From positions 61,631 to 125,630 of the forward strand of contig JAEWCC010000057.1 of NCBI GenBank assembly GCA_023390815.1: a stretch of 64,000 nucleotides of DNA. Direction: 5' to 3'. The translations under genes were made by a program, and so were the position numbers. Source of the stretch: Bacillota bacterium (GTDB lineage: Bacteria > Bacillota > Clostridia > Christensenellales > SZUA-584). Below, piece by piece: positions 23,468-31,564 of the stretch; the first letter of the stretch is position 1; each line of letters opens with the position of its first letter. The notes under the pieces are model-generated. The model saw nothing but the letters and a program-made list of their open reading frames with translations. It had not been told where the DNA came from and made no database searches.

Positions 23468-23908
23468 GTGGTTAACACGTTCGATTTAAATGATTGCCTC
23501 GCCTTTATCACCAGCCGGAGCGCGAAGATATTCGCTGAAGCTCTAGAGAAAAGGTTCAGGCCTTATAATGTCACCAGAGTGCAATGGATTGCAATGTATT
23601 ACATTCTGAAGAGCGAATTCATCACTCAGCATGAGCTTGCGGAGAAAATGTGTATTAAGGGGCCTACAGTGGTTACAATGCTTCACAAAATGGAAGCTGA
23701 TGGCCTGATGTTGCGCTCCGGCAATGACACAGATAAGCGCATAAAGCACCTGAAGCTGACTGAAAAGGGCACACGGCTGTGTACCGAACTAATTCCTGTG
23801 GTTGAGGAATTCAAAAATGACACCATCAACGGAATTAATCCGGATGATCTGCAGACGATGAAGCGGGTACTCAATTTGATGGTCGATAACGCACAAAAAA
23901 GCAGATAG
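23468..23908 (+). CDS. MarR family transcriptional regulator
   Basis: 146 residues from a GTG. Winged-helix core: VTRVQWIAMYYILKSEFITQHELAEKMCIKGPTVVTMLHKMEADGLMLRSGNDTDKRIKHLKLTEKG. A lone Cys near the N-terminus (C10 in NDCLAFITSR) sits close to the redox-sensing Cys position of OhrR. Together with the OsmC-like gene and the palindrome at its promoter this suggests a peroxide-sensing repressor. The wing keeps the D-x-R motif (DTDKR) of MarR proteins. The ribosome binding site is weak. Confidence 0.88.
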   Translation: MVNTFDLNDCLAFITSRSAKIFAEALEKRFRPYNVTRVQWIAMYYILKSEFITQHELAEKMCIKGPTVVTMLHKMEADGLMLRSGNDTDKRIKHLKLTEKGTRLCTELIPVVEEFKNDTINGINPDDLQTMKRVLNLMVDNAQKSR

Positions 23909-23946
23909 ATACTGCTTATGGTTTCCAAAACATCGGAACTGAAAAT

Positions 23947-23968
23947 GGCGCTGGCTAAGACCAGCGCC
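23947..23968. terminator. Hairpin between convergent marR and degV-like genes
   Basis: Perfect stem GGCGCTGG/CCAGCGCC (23947-23954 with 23961-23968). The T content after the stem is modest on both strands, so it may act as a weak bidirectional terminator. Confidence 0.6.
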
Positions 23969-24018
23969 ATTCATATTCTATCTTAAATGAAAACAAATCG
24001 GCGAGAACCGTGTACGGA

Positions 24019-24921
24019 TTACGCCCGCTCCACGATGTCGGTTCTCTTGTCTCCCACAAAGAACAGCGCCAGCGTCCCCGGGCCGGTATGGGAACCGATT
24101 ACGGTACCCACGCTGTTAATCAGCACCTTTCCATTAAGGCGCGGGAAAGCGGCCTCCACCAGTTCCGCGACTGCCTGTGCGTCCTCCATGCAGGCTGAGT
24201 TGGAGATGAAGCATTTGCCGCTGTAATTCTCTCCGTCTTTGGCATGCTCTTTCATCCGCTCCACGATTTCACGGATGACCTTCTTTTTGGACCGGATTTT
24301 ATCGCGCGGGATCAGATGCCCTGCGGCGTCCATATTCAGCAGCGGGCAGATACCGAGTATCGTGCCCAGCATGCCGGCAGCCTTGGATATCCGTCCGCCT
24401 TTGATATAGAACGTGAGATCGGACGAAAAGAACCAGTGATGGATGTAAAGCTTGTTGTTCTCCGCCCAAGTAAGCGCCTCATCAAAGGACGCCCCGCCGT
24501 CGCGCACATCGGCCAGCATATCCATCAGCAGGCCGTAGCCCGATGATGCGCCGAGCGAATCCACGATTTCGATCCTGCGCTGCGGGTATTTGGCGGAAAG
24601 CTGCTCCCGCGCGACGCAGGCGGAGTTATAAGCGCCCGATATGCCAGAGGACAGGCTCACATGCAGTATATCCTTGCCGTCCTGTAAAAAGGGTTCGAAA
24701 AAGCGGGTGTACTCCTCCACATTGACCTGCGAGGTGGTGGGCTGCACGCCTGTGCTCATGATTCGGTAGAACTCTTCAAAGGGCATGGTTTTGCCCAGGT
24801 CGTCCGGGTACACCTCTCCGTTGATAGTGAAGTGGAAACAGACGAACGGGATTTCCCTCTCCCGGAAAAAAGTTTCCGGCATATCCGCTGTCGAACAGCA
24901 GGTAATCACATACTGGCTCAT
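24019..24921 (-). CDS. DegV family fatty-acid-binding protein
   Basis: 300 residues. DegV/FakB proteins carry a bound fatty acid for the fatty acid kinase system. Family marks: N-terminal CCSTADMP, the TTSQVNVEEY loop, HVSLSSGISGAYNSA (lipid-contacting Ser/Gly loop), DSLGASSGYGLL and the C-terminal IGSHTGPGTLALFFVG. Single gene. Upstream is an inverted repeat ACTTTT/AAAAGT (24958-24977) over the probable -10 region. No fakA gene is nearby. Confidence 0.9.
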   Translation of the reverse strand: MSQYVITCCSTADMPETFFREREIPFVCFHFTINGEVYPDDLGKTMPFEEFYRIMSTGVQPTTSQVNVEEYTRFFEPFLQDGKDILHVSLSSGISGAYNSACVAREQLSAKYPQRRIEIVDSLGASSGYGLLMDMLADVRDGGASFDEALTWAENNKLYIHHWFFSSDLTFYIKGGRISKAAGMLGTILGICPLLNMDAAGHLIPRDKIRSKKKVIREIVERMKEHAKDGENYSGKCFISNSACMEDAQAVAELVEAAFPRLNGKVLINSVGTVIGSHTGPGTLALFFVGDKRTDIVERA

Positions 24922-25097
24922 ATAATCTCCCCCATCTTTCGCCCAGGCTTCGAGCGCACTTTTACTATATTAAAAGTAATATATGCGGCTCTTTTCGTCA
25001 CTCTAAACAAAATAGCTCACCTCTCTATAAAATGTTTCCCACAATGTAGAGAATAAAACAGCAATTCTACAGAAAGTAGAGCGATTTCGGACCGGAT

Positions 25098-25126
25098 TTG
25101 CTTGTTTACATTCGTTGTGTTATACT
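25098..25126 (+). promoter_or_regulatory. Promoter of the XRE membrane regulator
   Basis: TTGCTT (25098-25103), 17-base spacer, TATACT (25121-25126), 34 bases before the ATG. Confidence 0.6.
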
Positions 25127-25159
25127 GCATAAAAGCTGTCTTAGGGAGCCTGCTCACGT

Positions 25160-25795
25160 ATGGCGGATTTGGATCTGAAATCGATCATCGCGAATAACAT
25201 CACGCACCTGCGCAAATCCATGAACTGGACACAGGCGGAGCTTGCGCAGAAGCTTAATTATACCGACAAAGCGATATCCAAGTGGGAACGCGCGGAGTCC
25301 ACGCCCGATGTGACGGTGCTGAAAAGCATGGCCGACCTGTTTCAGGTTCCCGTCAACTATCTGCTGGAGGACGGGCACCCGAAGGAGCGCATTCACCTCT
25401 CCACGATCATCAAAAAGCTCAAAAAAAGAAACCGCATCATCATTGCGCTGGTATCCGCAGCCGGGATATTCTTCATCGCCACTTTGCTTTACGTGATATC
25501 CGGCCTGTTCTCCGTAACCATTTGCGAGCCCTCATGGATGGTCTACATCTATGCCATTCCGCTCGCATTGACCGTTCTGCTCGTGTTCAACTCAATCTGG
25601 GGGAAGCGGAAAGTCAATCTGATCATCATTTCGGGCATGATATGGGCGGTGCTGATGTCCATCTACCTCTCGTTTCAGGCGCCGAATACCTGGCTCGTAT
25701 TCCTCATCGGCATACCGGCGCAGATCATCGTATTGCTGCTCGTTCCGATCAAGACCATCAAGCTCAGCATGTTCGTAAAACCCAAGCAGAAATAA
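25160..25795 (+). CDS. XRE-family helix-turn-helix protein with membrane domain
   Basis: 211 residues. An N-terminal Cro/CI-type helix-turn-helix (NNITHLRKSMNWTQAELAQKLNYTDKAISKWERAESTPDVTVLKSMADLFQVPVNYLLE) is followed by a basic linker and four hydrophobic segments. This build is common in Firmicutes and probably couples a membrane signal to DNA binding, but targets are unknown. Single gene with its own promoter; the downstream metallophosphoesterase begins 125 bases later. Confidence 0.88.
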   Translation: MADLDLKSIIANNITHLRKSMNWTQAELAQKLNYTDKAISKWERAESTPDVTVLKSMADLFQVPVNYLLEDGHPKERIHLSTIIKKLKKRNRIIIALVSAAGIFFIATLLYVISGLFSVTICEPSWMVYIYAIPLALTVLLVFNSIWGKRKVNLIIISGMIWAVLMSIYLSFQAPNTWLVFLIGIPAQIIVLLLVPIKTIKLSMFVKPKQK

Positions 25796-25920
25796 TGGAA
25801 ACCACCCCGGCGTTGAGCAAGTATGTTCCGGGCTTATTCGCTGTTCCCAAGACCTCCGTATAGTTGTATAATGTTACTAAACTCACATGAATTGGTCCAT
25901 CATCACCAGCGGGGTCTATC

Positions 25921-26793
25921 GTGCGCATCGTTCAGGAGAAAAAGCATAAAAAGCGGCTGCGAACTGTCATGATTTTATTCATACTCACCGGGCTTTTCGT
26001 CTGGGCCTTTTACGGCGGCCTGACGCTGCGCCGCTACGCGGTGCAAAGCGGCAAGGTAGGCCCCGGCAGCGTGCGCATCGTCGTGATTGCCGACTTGCAC
26101 AGCCGCCTCTGGGGCGAAGACCAGCAGCCGCTGCTTAATAGGATTGCGGCGCAGCAGCCCGATATCATTGCGCTTGCGGGCGACATCGCGGACGATGCCG
26201 AGCCGTTGATCGGCGCGCAGCGGTTCCTCGAAGGGGTGTCAGAAATCGCGCCCGCCTACTATGTTTCGGGCAACCACGAGTGGTGGTCCGGCGCGTACGA
26301 CGAGATCAAAACGATGATTGAGGGGTATGGCGTCACCGTGATCAGCAACGAGCGGGAATATGTCACCGTAAACGGCGTCAATCTCTGCCTCTGCGGCATC
26401 GACGATCCGGAGGTTTTTGAATATACCGAAGACCCCGAACTGCTTTCCATCCGCAGCGAGCCCGAACTGCTCCGCCGGAGGTTTTCGGATCTGGACAGCA
26501 ATACCTATAATGTTCTGCTCGCGCACAGGCCGGAACTCATCGAGACGTATCTGCAATATCCCTTCGACCTGATCCTCTCGGGTCACACGCACGGCGGGCA
26601 GGTACGCATCCTGCTGATACTGAACGGCTTGTTCGCGCCCGATCAGGGCTACTTCCCCCGCTATGCCGGAGGTCGGTACGACTTTGGTTCCCGAACGCTG
26701 ATCGTCAGCCGCGGCGTTGGGGCAGGCAACAACCTGCCGCGCATCTTCGACCCGCCCGAGGTCGTAGTGGTGGACATCACGGGAGAGGAATGA
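25921..26793 (+). CDS. Membrane-anchored metallophosphoesterase (YkuE-like)
   Basis: 290 residues from a GTG with a weak AGCGGGG site. One membrane segment near the N-terminus (about 17-35) then a calcineurin-like phosphoesterase domain with all metal motifs: ADLHS, AGDIAD, SGNHEW, AHRPE and SGHTHGGQ. The family includes lipid A-modifying and wall-associated phosphoesterases; substrate not known. The last 50 bases are partly copied further downstream at 27492-27542. The following small membrane protein starts 15 bases later, likely one operon. Confidence 0.88.
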   Translation: MRIVQEKKHKKRLRTVMILFILTGLFVWAFYGGLTLRRYAVQSGKVGPGSVRIVVIADLHSRLWGEDQQPLLNRIAAQQPDIIALAGDIADDAEPLIGAQRFLEGVSEIAPAYYVSGNHEWWSGAYDEIKTMIEGYGVTVISNEREYVTVNGVNLCLCGIDDPEVFEYTEDPELLSIRSEPELLRRRFSDLDSNTYNVLLAHRPELIETYLQYPFDLILSGHTHGGQVRILLILNGLFAPDQGYFPRYAGGRYDFGSRTLIVSRGVGAGNNLPRIFDPPEVVVVDITGEE

Positions 26794-26808
26794 ATACGGA
26801 GGAGCGAC

Positions 26809-27357
26809 ATGACTTATTCATTTGATACAAAGGCTTATAGGAGATACGGAATTCGAAAGCAATTATTTTTATTACTCATTTCCTTATTAATCATATCTGT
26901 TGTCGCTGTCATAATGTTATATTTGATTGATAACCATAACATTCTCTCAGAAATACTTAAATTGCCATCTTCAGTCAAAACAGCACTACTTACTGAGATT
27001 TGCATTTTTGTATTAATAATACCGATTGTTAGCCGGTTTTCTTCATACATTAGAGACCGCAAGTATGCCAAACGAAGCGAACTATCCGTTGGGCTTGAGT
27101 CGGATGGTTCCTTGCTCCGGTTCCGTACAGGCTACGATACAGCGTTTCGTATTTTTTCTGTTACACGGGTCAAGCATCAGTCGCTGGGTATTGTTGTTCA
27201 TGGTACTATAACGGCAGAGTACACCCGCGAATCCAATATGGGCAGGAACAGAACGGATCAAAGAGCAAGTATTTTTATCCCTTCATATTTTTCTGATATG
27301 AAAATGGTTGCGCAGTATCTCAGTCAATTCACCGATTCCCCTAACCGATACTTTTGA
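26809..27357 (+). CDS. Membrane protein of unknown function, copy 1
   Basis: 182 residues. Two hydrophobic segments (about 18-41 and 56-77) then a soluble, beta-rich domain of about 100 residues (LSVGLESDGSLLRFRTGYDTAFRIFSVTRVKHQSLGIVVHGTI), possibly a PH-like fold. I do not recognise a named family. GGAGG precedes the ATG. Base composition is clearly more AT-rich than the gene before it. A related gene follows at 27553 with the same layout, showing duplication. Confidence 0.65.
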   Translation: MTYSFDTKAYRRYGIRKQLFLLLISLLIISVVAVIMLYLIDNHNILSEILKLPSSVKTALLTEICIFVLIIPIVSRFSSYIRDRKYAKRSELSVGLESDGSLLRFRTGYDTAFRIFSVTRVKHQSLGIVVHGTITAEYTRESNMGRNRTDQRASIFIPSYFSDMKMVAQYLSQFTDSPNRYF

Positions 27358-27491
27358 TAGACGATCTGAACAAATAACATAATGCCTTATGGAGACTGAG
27401 CATGAAATTATGAAAGGGATTGCTCAACGCTTAAAGGACTTATGCCGCATCGTAGAAAAAAATCATTATCAACCAGATTGCATGCGTCTGT

Positions 27492-27542
27492 GCATATTCG
27501 CCCCGCCGAGGTCGTGGCGGTGGATACACGGGAGAGGAGTAA
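27492..27542 (+). repeat. Decayed copy of the 3-prime end of the metallophosphoesterase gene
   Basis: This stretch matches about 26742-26793, the end of the phosphoesterase gene, with a few substitutions and two single-base losses (shared core GAGGTCGT.G.GGTGGA and CACGGGAGAGGA). It lies just before the second membrane protein gene, exactly where the original lies before the first. It marks the edge of a tandem duplication. Confidence 0.8.
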
Positions 27543-27552
27543 GGAAGGTAAA

Positions 27553-28077
27553 ATGAAGCATCCTGTTGACCCGATAGCCTATAAGAAATACGCGCAAAAA
27601 GTCTTTATCTGCCGTTTGTTTTTTGCGATAATGTCGGTTAGCTTGTTTATTATGCGAGCCATTTTCAGAGCCATGTTCGGTACAAAATATCATCCTTTCT
27701 ACTTTTTTGATTGGTGCCTGTTAATCGTCGCTATGTTTTTTTTATTACTAGCAATTGTACGGAATATCATTGACCGGCGACTTATGTATCAAAGCATGGT
27801 TTATACCTCGCCCGACGGTGTACTGTACTGCAAAAGAGTGTGGCGTCCTTTCAGCAGAATCCACAGTATTCATTACCGGATCGAGAGTATCGATTACTAT
27901 TGGCCTGATCATAATAAAACGCCCACAACGATTAAAGGCAAGATTAAGGCTGAATTGAACCGAAATGACAATACTGTACACCGTATACATAATCATACGA
28001 AGCTTATACTTCCTCCTGTATTTACAGATGCAGATATCATCTTTCATGTACTGGATAGTATCAGAACGACCAAATAA
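27553..28077 (+). CDS. Membrane protein of unknown function, copy 2
   Basis: 174 residues from the ATG at 27553, with AAGGAAGG before it. Like copy 1 it begins with a (F/V)D-x-x-A-Y-(R/K)-(R/K)-Y segment, has two hydrophobic segments and a soluble beta-rich domain (VYTSPDGVLYCKRVWRPFSRIHSIHYRIESIDYY). Sequence identity to copy 1 is low apart from the N-terminus, so the duplication is old or selection is weak, yet both frames stay open. AT-rich like copy 1. Function unknown. Confidence 0.65.
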   Translation: MKHPVDPIAYKKYAQKVFICRLFFAIMSVSLFIMRAIFRAMFGTKYHPFYFFDWCLLIVAMFFLLLAIVRNIIDRRLMYQSMVYTSPDGVLYCKRVWRPFSRIHSIHYRIESIDYYWPDHNKTPTTIKGKIKAELNRNDNTVHRIHNHTKLILPPVFTDADIIFHVLDSIRTTK

Positions 28078-28180
28078 CGAGCCTGAACCGCCTCGTCCAG
28101 TTGATTTGACAGAACCTCGGGTTGCATTTATCATGATACTATCAAAAGGAAAGGCTTAGGCCGGAATACAGCGACTGCAC

Positions 28181-28199
28181 GGGCGGCCAGTGGCCGCCC
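28181..28199. repeat. Strong hairpin just before ruvC
   Basis: Perfect stem GGGCGGCC/GGCCGCCC (28181-28188 with 28192-28199), three-base loop, 26 bases before the ruvC start codon. No T run follows. It may be a dispersed palindrome or a structure that limits translation of ruvC, which also lacks a clear ribosome binding site. Confidence 0.65.
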
Positions 28200-28225
28200 C
28201 TGCGATGTATTACGGCCCATCGTGT

Positions 28226-28720
28226 ATGATCATCATCGGCATCGATCCGGGGCTCGCGCTCATGGGCTACGGCGTGATACAATACGAAAAGGACAAGGCG
28301 AAGCTGCTCGAATGCGGCACAATCGTCACGAAGGCGGGCACTCCTCTGCCCCACCGCCTCTCCAAGCTGCACGAGAACGTGCGCGAGCTGATCGAGCGGT
28401 ACGACCCGGACTGCGTGGCGTTCGAGGAGCTGTTCTCGGGCAAAAACGTCACCACGGTCATTCAGGTCGCGCAGGCGCGAGGCGTCGCAATGGCCGCGGC
28501 TTTCGGCACCGGCGCGGAGCTGTTTGAGTATACTCCCATGCAGATCAAGCAGGCCATCGTGGGCTATGGCCACGCGGAAAAGAAGCAGATACAGGAGATG
28601 GTACGGTTGCTGCTCGGTATGAGCGAAATCATCCGGCCGGACGATGCGGCGGACGCGGTCGCCTGCGCGCTGTGCCACGCTCACTCGAGCCGCTTTGCGG
28701 ATACGTTCCGTATCCGGTAA
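28226..28720 (+). CDS. ruvC: Holliday junction resolvase RuvC
   Basis: 164 residues from the ATG at 28226; an in-frame ATG at 28190 would start inside the hairpin and add residues not seen in the family. Cuts Holliday junctions as a dimer with RuvAB. Catalytic acids: D7 (IDPG), E67/E68 (FEELF), D140 and D143 (PDDAADA). No clear ribosome binding site precedes it. It leads the ruvC-ruvA-ruvB block. Confidence 0.95.
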   Translation: MIIIGIDPGLALMGYGVIQYEKDKAKLLECGTIVTKAGTPLPHRLSKLHENVRELIERYDPDCVAFEELFSGKNVTTVIQVAQARGVAMAAAFGTGAELFEYTPMQIKQAIVGYGHAEKKQIQEMVRLLLGMSEIIRPDDAADAVACALCHAHSSRFADTFRIR

Positions 28721-28731
28721 GGAAGGAAACT

Positions 28732-29319
28732 ATGTACGACTATATCAAGGGTGAGATTGCGAGCACCGAGCGGGATTGCGCGGTCATCGACGCGGGCGGC
28801 GTGGGCTACCGCGTGTTTACCTCTGCGCAGTCGCTGCTGCACATCAAGACCGGGCAGACGGCGAAGCTGTTTTGCCAGCTCGTCGTGCGCGAGGACGCAC
28901 ATACGATCTACGGCTTCTGCACGCCGGAGGAACGCGCGATGTTTATCCGCCTGACGGGTGTTTCGGGCATTGGCCCCAAGGTGGCACTTGCAATCCTGTC
29001 CGCAATGAAGCTGTCCGACATCGCGGTCGCGATCATCACCTCAGACGAAGGCGCGTTCCAGAAGATATCCGGCGTGGGCAAGAAAACCGCGCAGCGCATC
29101 ATCATCGACCTCGCCGAGAAGATCGCCACCACCGAGGCGCTCGATATGGGCAGCGAAGCGCCCGCGGGTCCGGCGGACAAGGAAGCCGAGGCGGTCAGCG
29201 CACTCGTGGCGCTGGGCTACAACCGCACCGAAGCAATGCGCGCGGTGTCGTCCGTCAAGAACCTCGGCGACACCACGGAAGAACTCATACTAATGGCATT
29301 AAAGCGCATGGGCGCGTAA
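28732..29319 (+). CDS. ruvA: Holliday junction DNA helicase subunit RuvA
   Basis: 195 residues. Binds the four-way junction and loads RuvB. N-terminal OB fold (MYDYIKGEIASTERDCAVIDAGGVGYRVF), two helix-hairpin-helix motifs (LTGVSGIGPKVALAIL; ISGVGKKTAQRIIIDL) and the C-terminal domain that contacts RuvB (EAVSALVALGYNRTEAMRAV). GGAAGGA lies before the ATG; 11 bases separate it from ruvC. Confidence 0.97.
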   Translation: MYDYIKGEIASTERDCAVIDAGGVGYRVFTSAQSLLHIKTGQTAKLFCQLVVREDAHTIYGFCTPEERAMFIRLTGVSGIGPKVALAILSAMKLSDIAVAIITSDEGAFQKISGVGKKTAQRIIIDLAEKIATTEALDMGSEAPAGPADKEAEAVSALVALGYNRTEAMRAVSSVKNLGDTTEELILMALKRMGA

Positions 29320-29493
29320 GTAACCACTGATTCTATGAGGTGTTTCAGATTGACGAGATGGGTTTGCGGCCTGCAAGGCGCGAGACCGCAGGAATAGCAG
29401 CGCTATTTCAAGGTTTCGCAACACAGCAGGACACAAAGTCCAGCCGACAAGACGATATAACGAATGAATCAGGGTTACGTAAAGGGAGGCCGC
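29320..29493 (+). other. Unusual 174-base spacer between ruvA and ruvB
   Basis: ruvA and ruvB are normally close together. Here the spacer contains small inverted repeats (TGCGG/CCGCA around 29364-29390 and AATAGC/GCTATT around 29394-29407). It looks like a dispersed repeat or a structured RNA insert rather than a gene. A short plus-strand reading frame in it (from 29340) overlaps the ruvB start and has no recognisable family. Confidence 0.45.
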
Positions 29494-30531
29494 ATGGAAG
29501 AAGACCGCATTGTATCAGCCAAAACCAGTGATGAAGAAGCCGTTTCGGAGCGCAGCCTGCGCCCCGCGACGCTCGATGAATATATCGGCCAGCAAAAGGC
29601 CAAAGATAATTTAAAGGTGTTCATGGCCGCCGCGAAGAACCGCGGCGAGTCGCTGGACCACGTGCTGCTCTACGGCCCGCCGGGTCTCGGCAAGACGACG
29701 CTCGCGTTTATCATCGCCTCCGAGATGGGCACGAATATCCGCGTGACCTCCGGCCCCGCGATCGAGCGGCCGGGCGACCTCGCGTCGATACTGACCAACC
29801 TCAACAAAGGCGACGTGCTGTTCATCGACGAGATCCACCGGCTCAACAGCAGTGTAGAGGAGGTGCTCTACCCCGCGATGGAGGACTACGCGCTCGATAT
29901 CGTGATCGGCAAAGGCCCGTCCGCACGCACGCTGCGTCTGGGTCTCCCCCATTTCACGCTGGTGGGCGCGACCACGCGCGCAGGGCAACTGACCTCGCCG
30001 CTGCGGGACCGCTTCGGCGTGATCCACCGGCTGCAGATGTATACGCCGGAGGAGCTGGCACAGATCATTCACCGCTCGGCGCGCATCCTCAATATCGATA
30101 TCGATGAGGACGCCGCGCTGGAGCTTGCATCCCGCTCACGCGGCACGCCGCGTGTCGCGAACCGGCTGCTGCGCCGCATTCGCGACTTCGCGGAAGTGGA
30201 CGGCACAGGGCGCATCACGCTTCGTATCGCACGGTACGGCCTCGACCGGCTGGAGGTGGACGAGATCGGCCTCGACGGTGTGGACAAGGCCATCCTCGAG
30301 GCGATCATCTGTAAATTCGGCGGCGGACCGGTCGGGCTCGACACGCTGTGCGCCGCAACCAACGAGGAGAGCGTGACGATTGAGGACGTATACGAGCCGT
30401 TCCTGATTCAGCTCGGTTTTATCAACAAGACGCCGCGCGGGCGCGTCGCGACGCAGCTCGCCTACGCGCATATGGGTTACCCATACGGCGCAGATACACA
30501 GCAGCTTAAGCTAGGCATACCGGAGGAATAA
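29494..30531 (+). CDS. ruvB: Holliday junction branch migration ATPase RuvB
   Basis: 345 residues from the ATG at 29494, with GGGAGG before it. Hexameric AAA+ motor that drives branch migration. Walker A YGPPGLGKTT, Walker B FIDEIHRL, sensor 1 LVGATTRAG, arginine finger region PLRDRFG and sensor 2 GTPRVANRLLRR, then the winged helix (CKFGGGPVGLDTL). Its stop is followed at once by the TTG start of queA. Confidence 0.97.
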   Translation: MEEDRIVSAKTSDEEAVSERSLRPATLDEYIGQQKAKDNLKVFMAAAKNRGESLDHVLLYGPPGLGKTTLAFIIASEMGTNIRVTSGPAIERPGDLASILTNLNKGDVLFIDEIHRLNSSVEEVLYPAMEDYALDIVIGKGPSARTLRLGLPHFTLVGATTRAGQLTSPLRDRFGVIHRLQMYTPEELAQIIHRSARILNIDIDEDAALELASRSRGTPRVANRLLRRIRDFAEVDGTGRITLRIARYGLDRLEVDEIGLDGVDKAILEAIICKFGGGPVGLDTLCAATNEESVTIEDVYEPFLIQLGFINKTPRGRVATQLAYAHMGYPYGADTQQLKLGIPEE

Positions 30532-31554
30532 TTGAAGACCAGCGACTTTTATTACGAGCTTGACGAGAGCCTGATCGCGCAGACACCGCTTGCGCAGCGC
30601 GACGCGTCCCGGCTGCTCGTTTACAACCGGCAAACCCACGAGACGGCACACCGCGTCTTCTCAGATATCACGGAGTATCTTCGCAAGGGCGATGTGCTCG
30701 TCATCAACGACACCAAGGTGCTTCCCGCAAGGCTTTTTGGCATCAAGAAGGGCACGCAGCGCGTCTGCGAGTTTCTGCTGCTGCGGCGGCTCTCCCTCAC
30801 TGACTGGGAGATCATCTGCCGTCCCGGTAAAAAGCTGCGCGTCGGCGATACCGTGGTGTTTTCCGAGCGGCTTTCCGCTACGATCCTGAACAAAAAAGAA
30901 GACGGCGTAACGGACGTCTCCTTTGTTTGCGACGGTGTATTCGAGGAAGTGCTCGACGAGCTCGGCGAAATGCCGCTGCCGCCCTACATCCACGAGAAAC
31001 TCGAGGATAAATCCCGCTATCAGACGGTGTACGCGCGGGAGGAAGGTTCCGCCGCCGCGCCCACCGCAGGGCTGCACTTCACACCCGAACTGCTGGGAAT
31101 GATCGGAGCCATGGGCGTCGATATCGCGCGCGTCACGCTGCACGTGGGCCTCGGCACGTTCCGGCCTGTCAAGGCGGACAAAATTGAAGAGCATATCATG
31201 CACACCGAATACTATAGCGTGACGGCTGAAACCGCGGCAAGTATCAACGCGGCACGTCCGCGCGGCGGACGCATCGTCGCAGTCGGCACGACGAGCGTGC
31301 GCACGCTGGAGTCGGCATCCACAGAAGACGGCATTGTGCACGCGGGCAGCGGCGAAACCAGCATATTCATCACGCCGGGCTACCGCTTCAAGGCGGTGGG
31401 TGCGCTGATCACCAACTTCCATCTGCCGGAATCCACGCTGATCATGCTCGTATCGGCCCTTGCGGGGCGTGAGCAGACACTGGCGTTATATGCCGCAGCA
31501 ACGGAATTGCGCTACCGCTTCTTCAGCTTCGGCGACGCCATGCTGATATTATAA
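30532..31554 (+). CDS. queA: tRNA preQ1 ribosyltransferase-isomerase QueA
   Basis: 340 residues from a TTG start; GGAGG at the end of ruvB serves as ribosome binding site, so the two genes are coupled. Transfers and isomerises ribose from S-adenosylmethionine to preQ1 in tRNA, giving epoxyqueuosine. Family marks: SDFYYELDESLIAQTPLAQRDASRLLV, INDTKVLPARLFG, PTAGLHFTPELL, HVGLGTFRPV and TNFHLPESTLIMLVSALAG. Confidence 0.97.
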   Translation: MKTSDFYYELDESLIAQTPLAQRDASRLLVYNRQTHETAHRVFSDITEYLRKGDVLVINDTKVLPARLFGIKKGTQRVCEFLLLRRLSLTDWEIICRPGKKLRVGDTVVFSERLSATILNKKEDGVTDVSFVCDGVFEEVLDELGEMPLPPYIHEKLEDKSRYQTVYAREEGSAAAPTAGLHFTPELLGMIGAMGVDIARVTLHVGLGTFRPVKADKIEEHIMHTEYYSVTAETAASINAARPRGGRIVAVGTTSVRTLESASTEDGIVHAGSGETSIFITPGYRFKAVGALITNFHLPESTLIMLVSALAGREQTLALYAAATELRYRFFSFGDAMLIL

Positions 31555-31564
31555 CGGAGGAATT

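Noticed and set aside
30661..31422. 253-codon minus-strand frame opposite queA
   Set aside because: queA has complete family motifs on the plus strand; this is a shadow frame.
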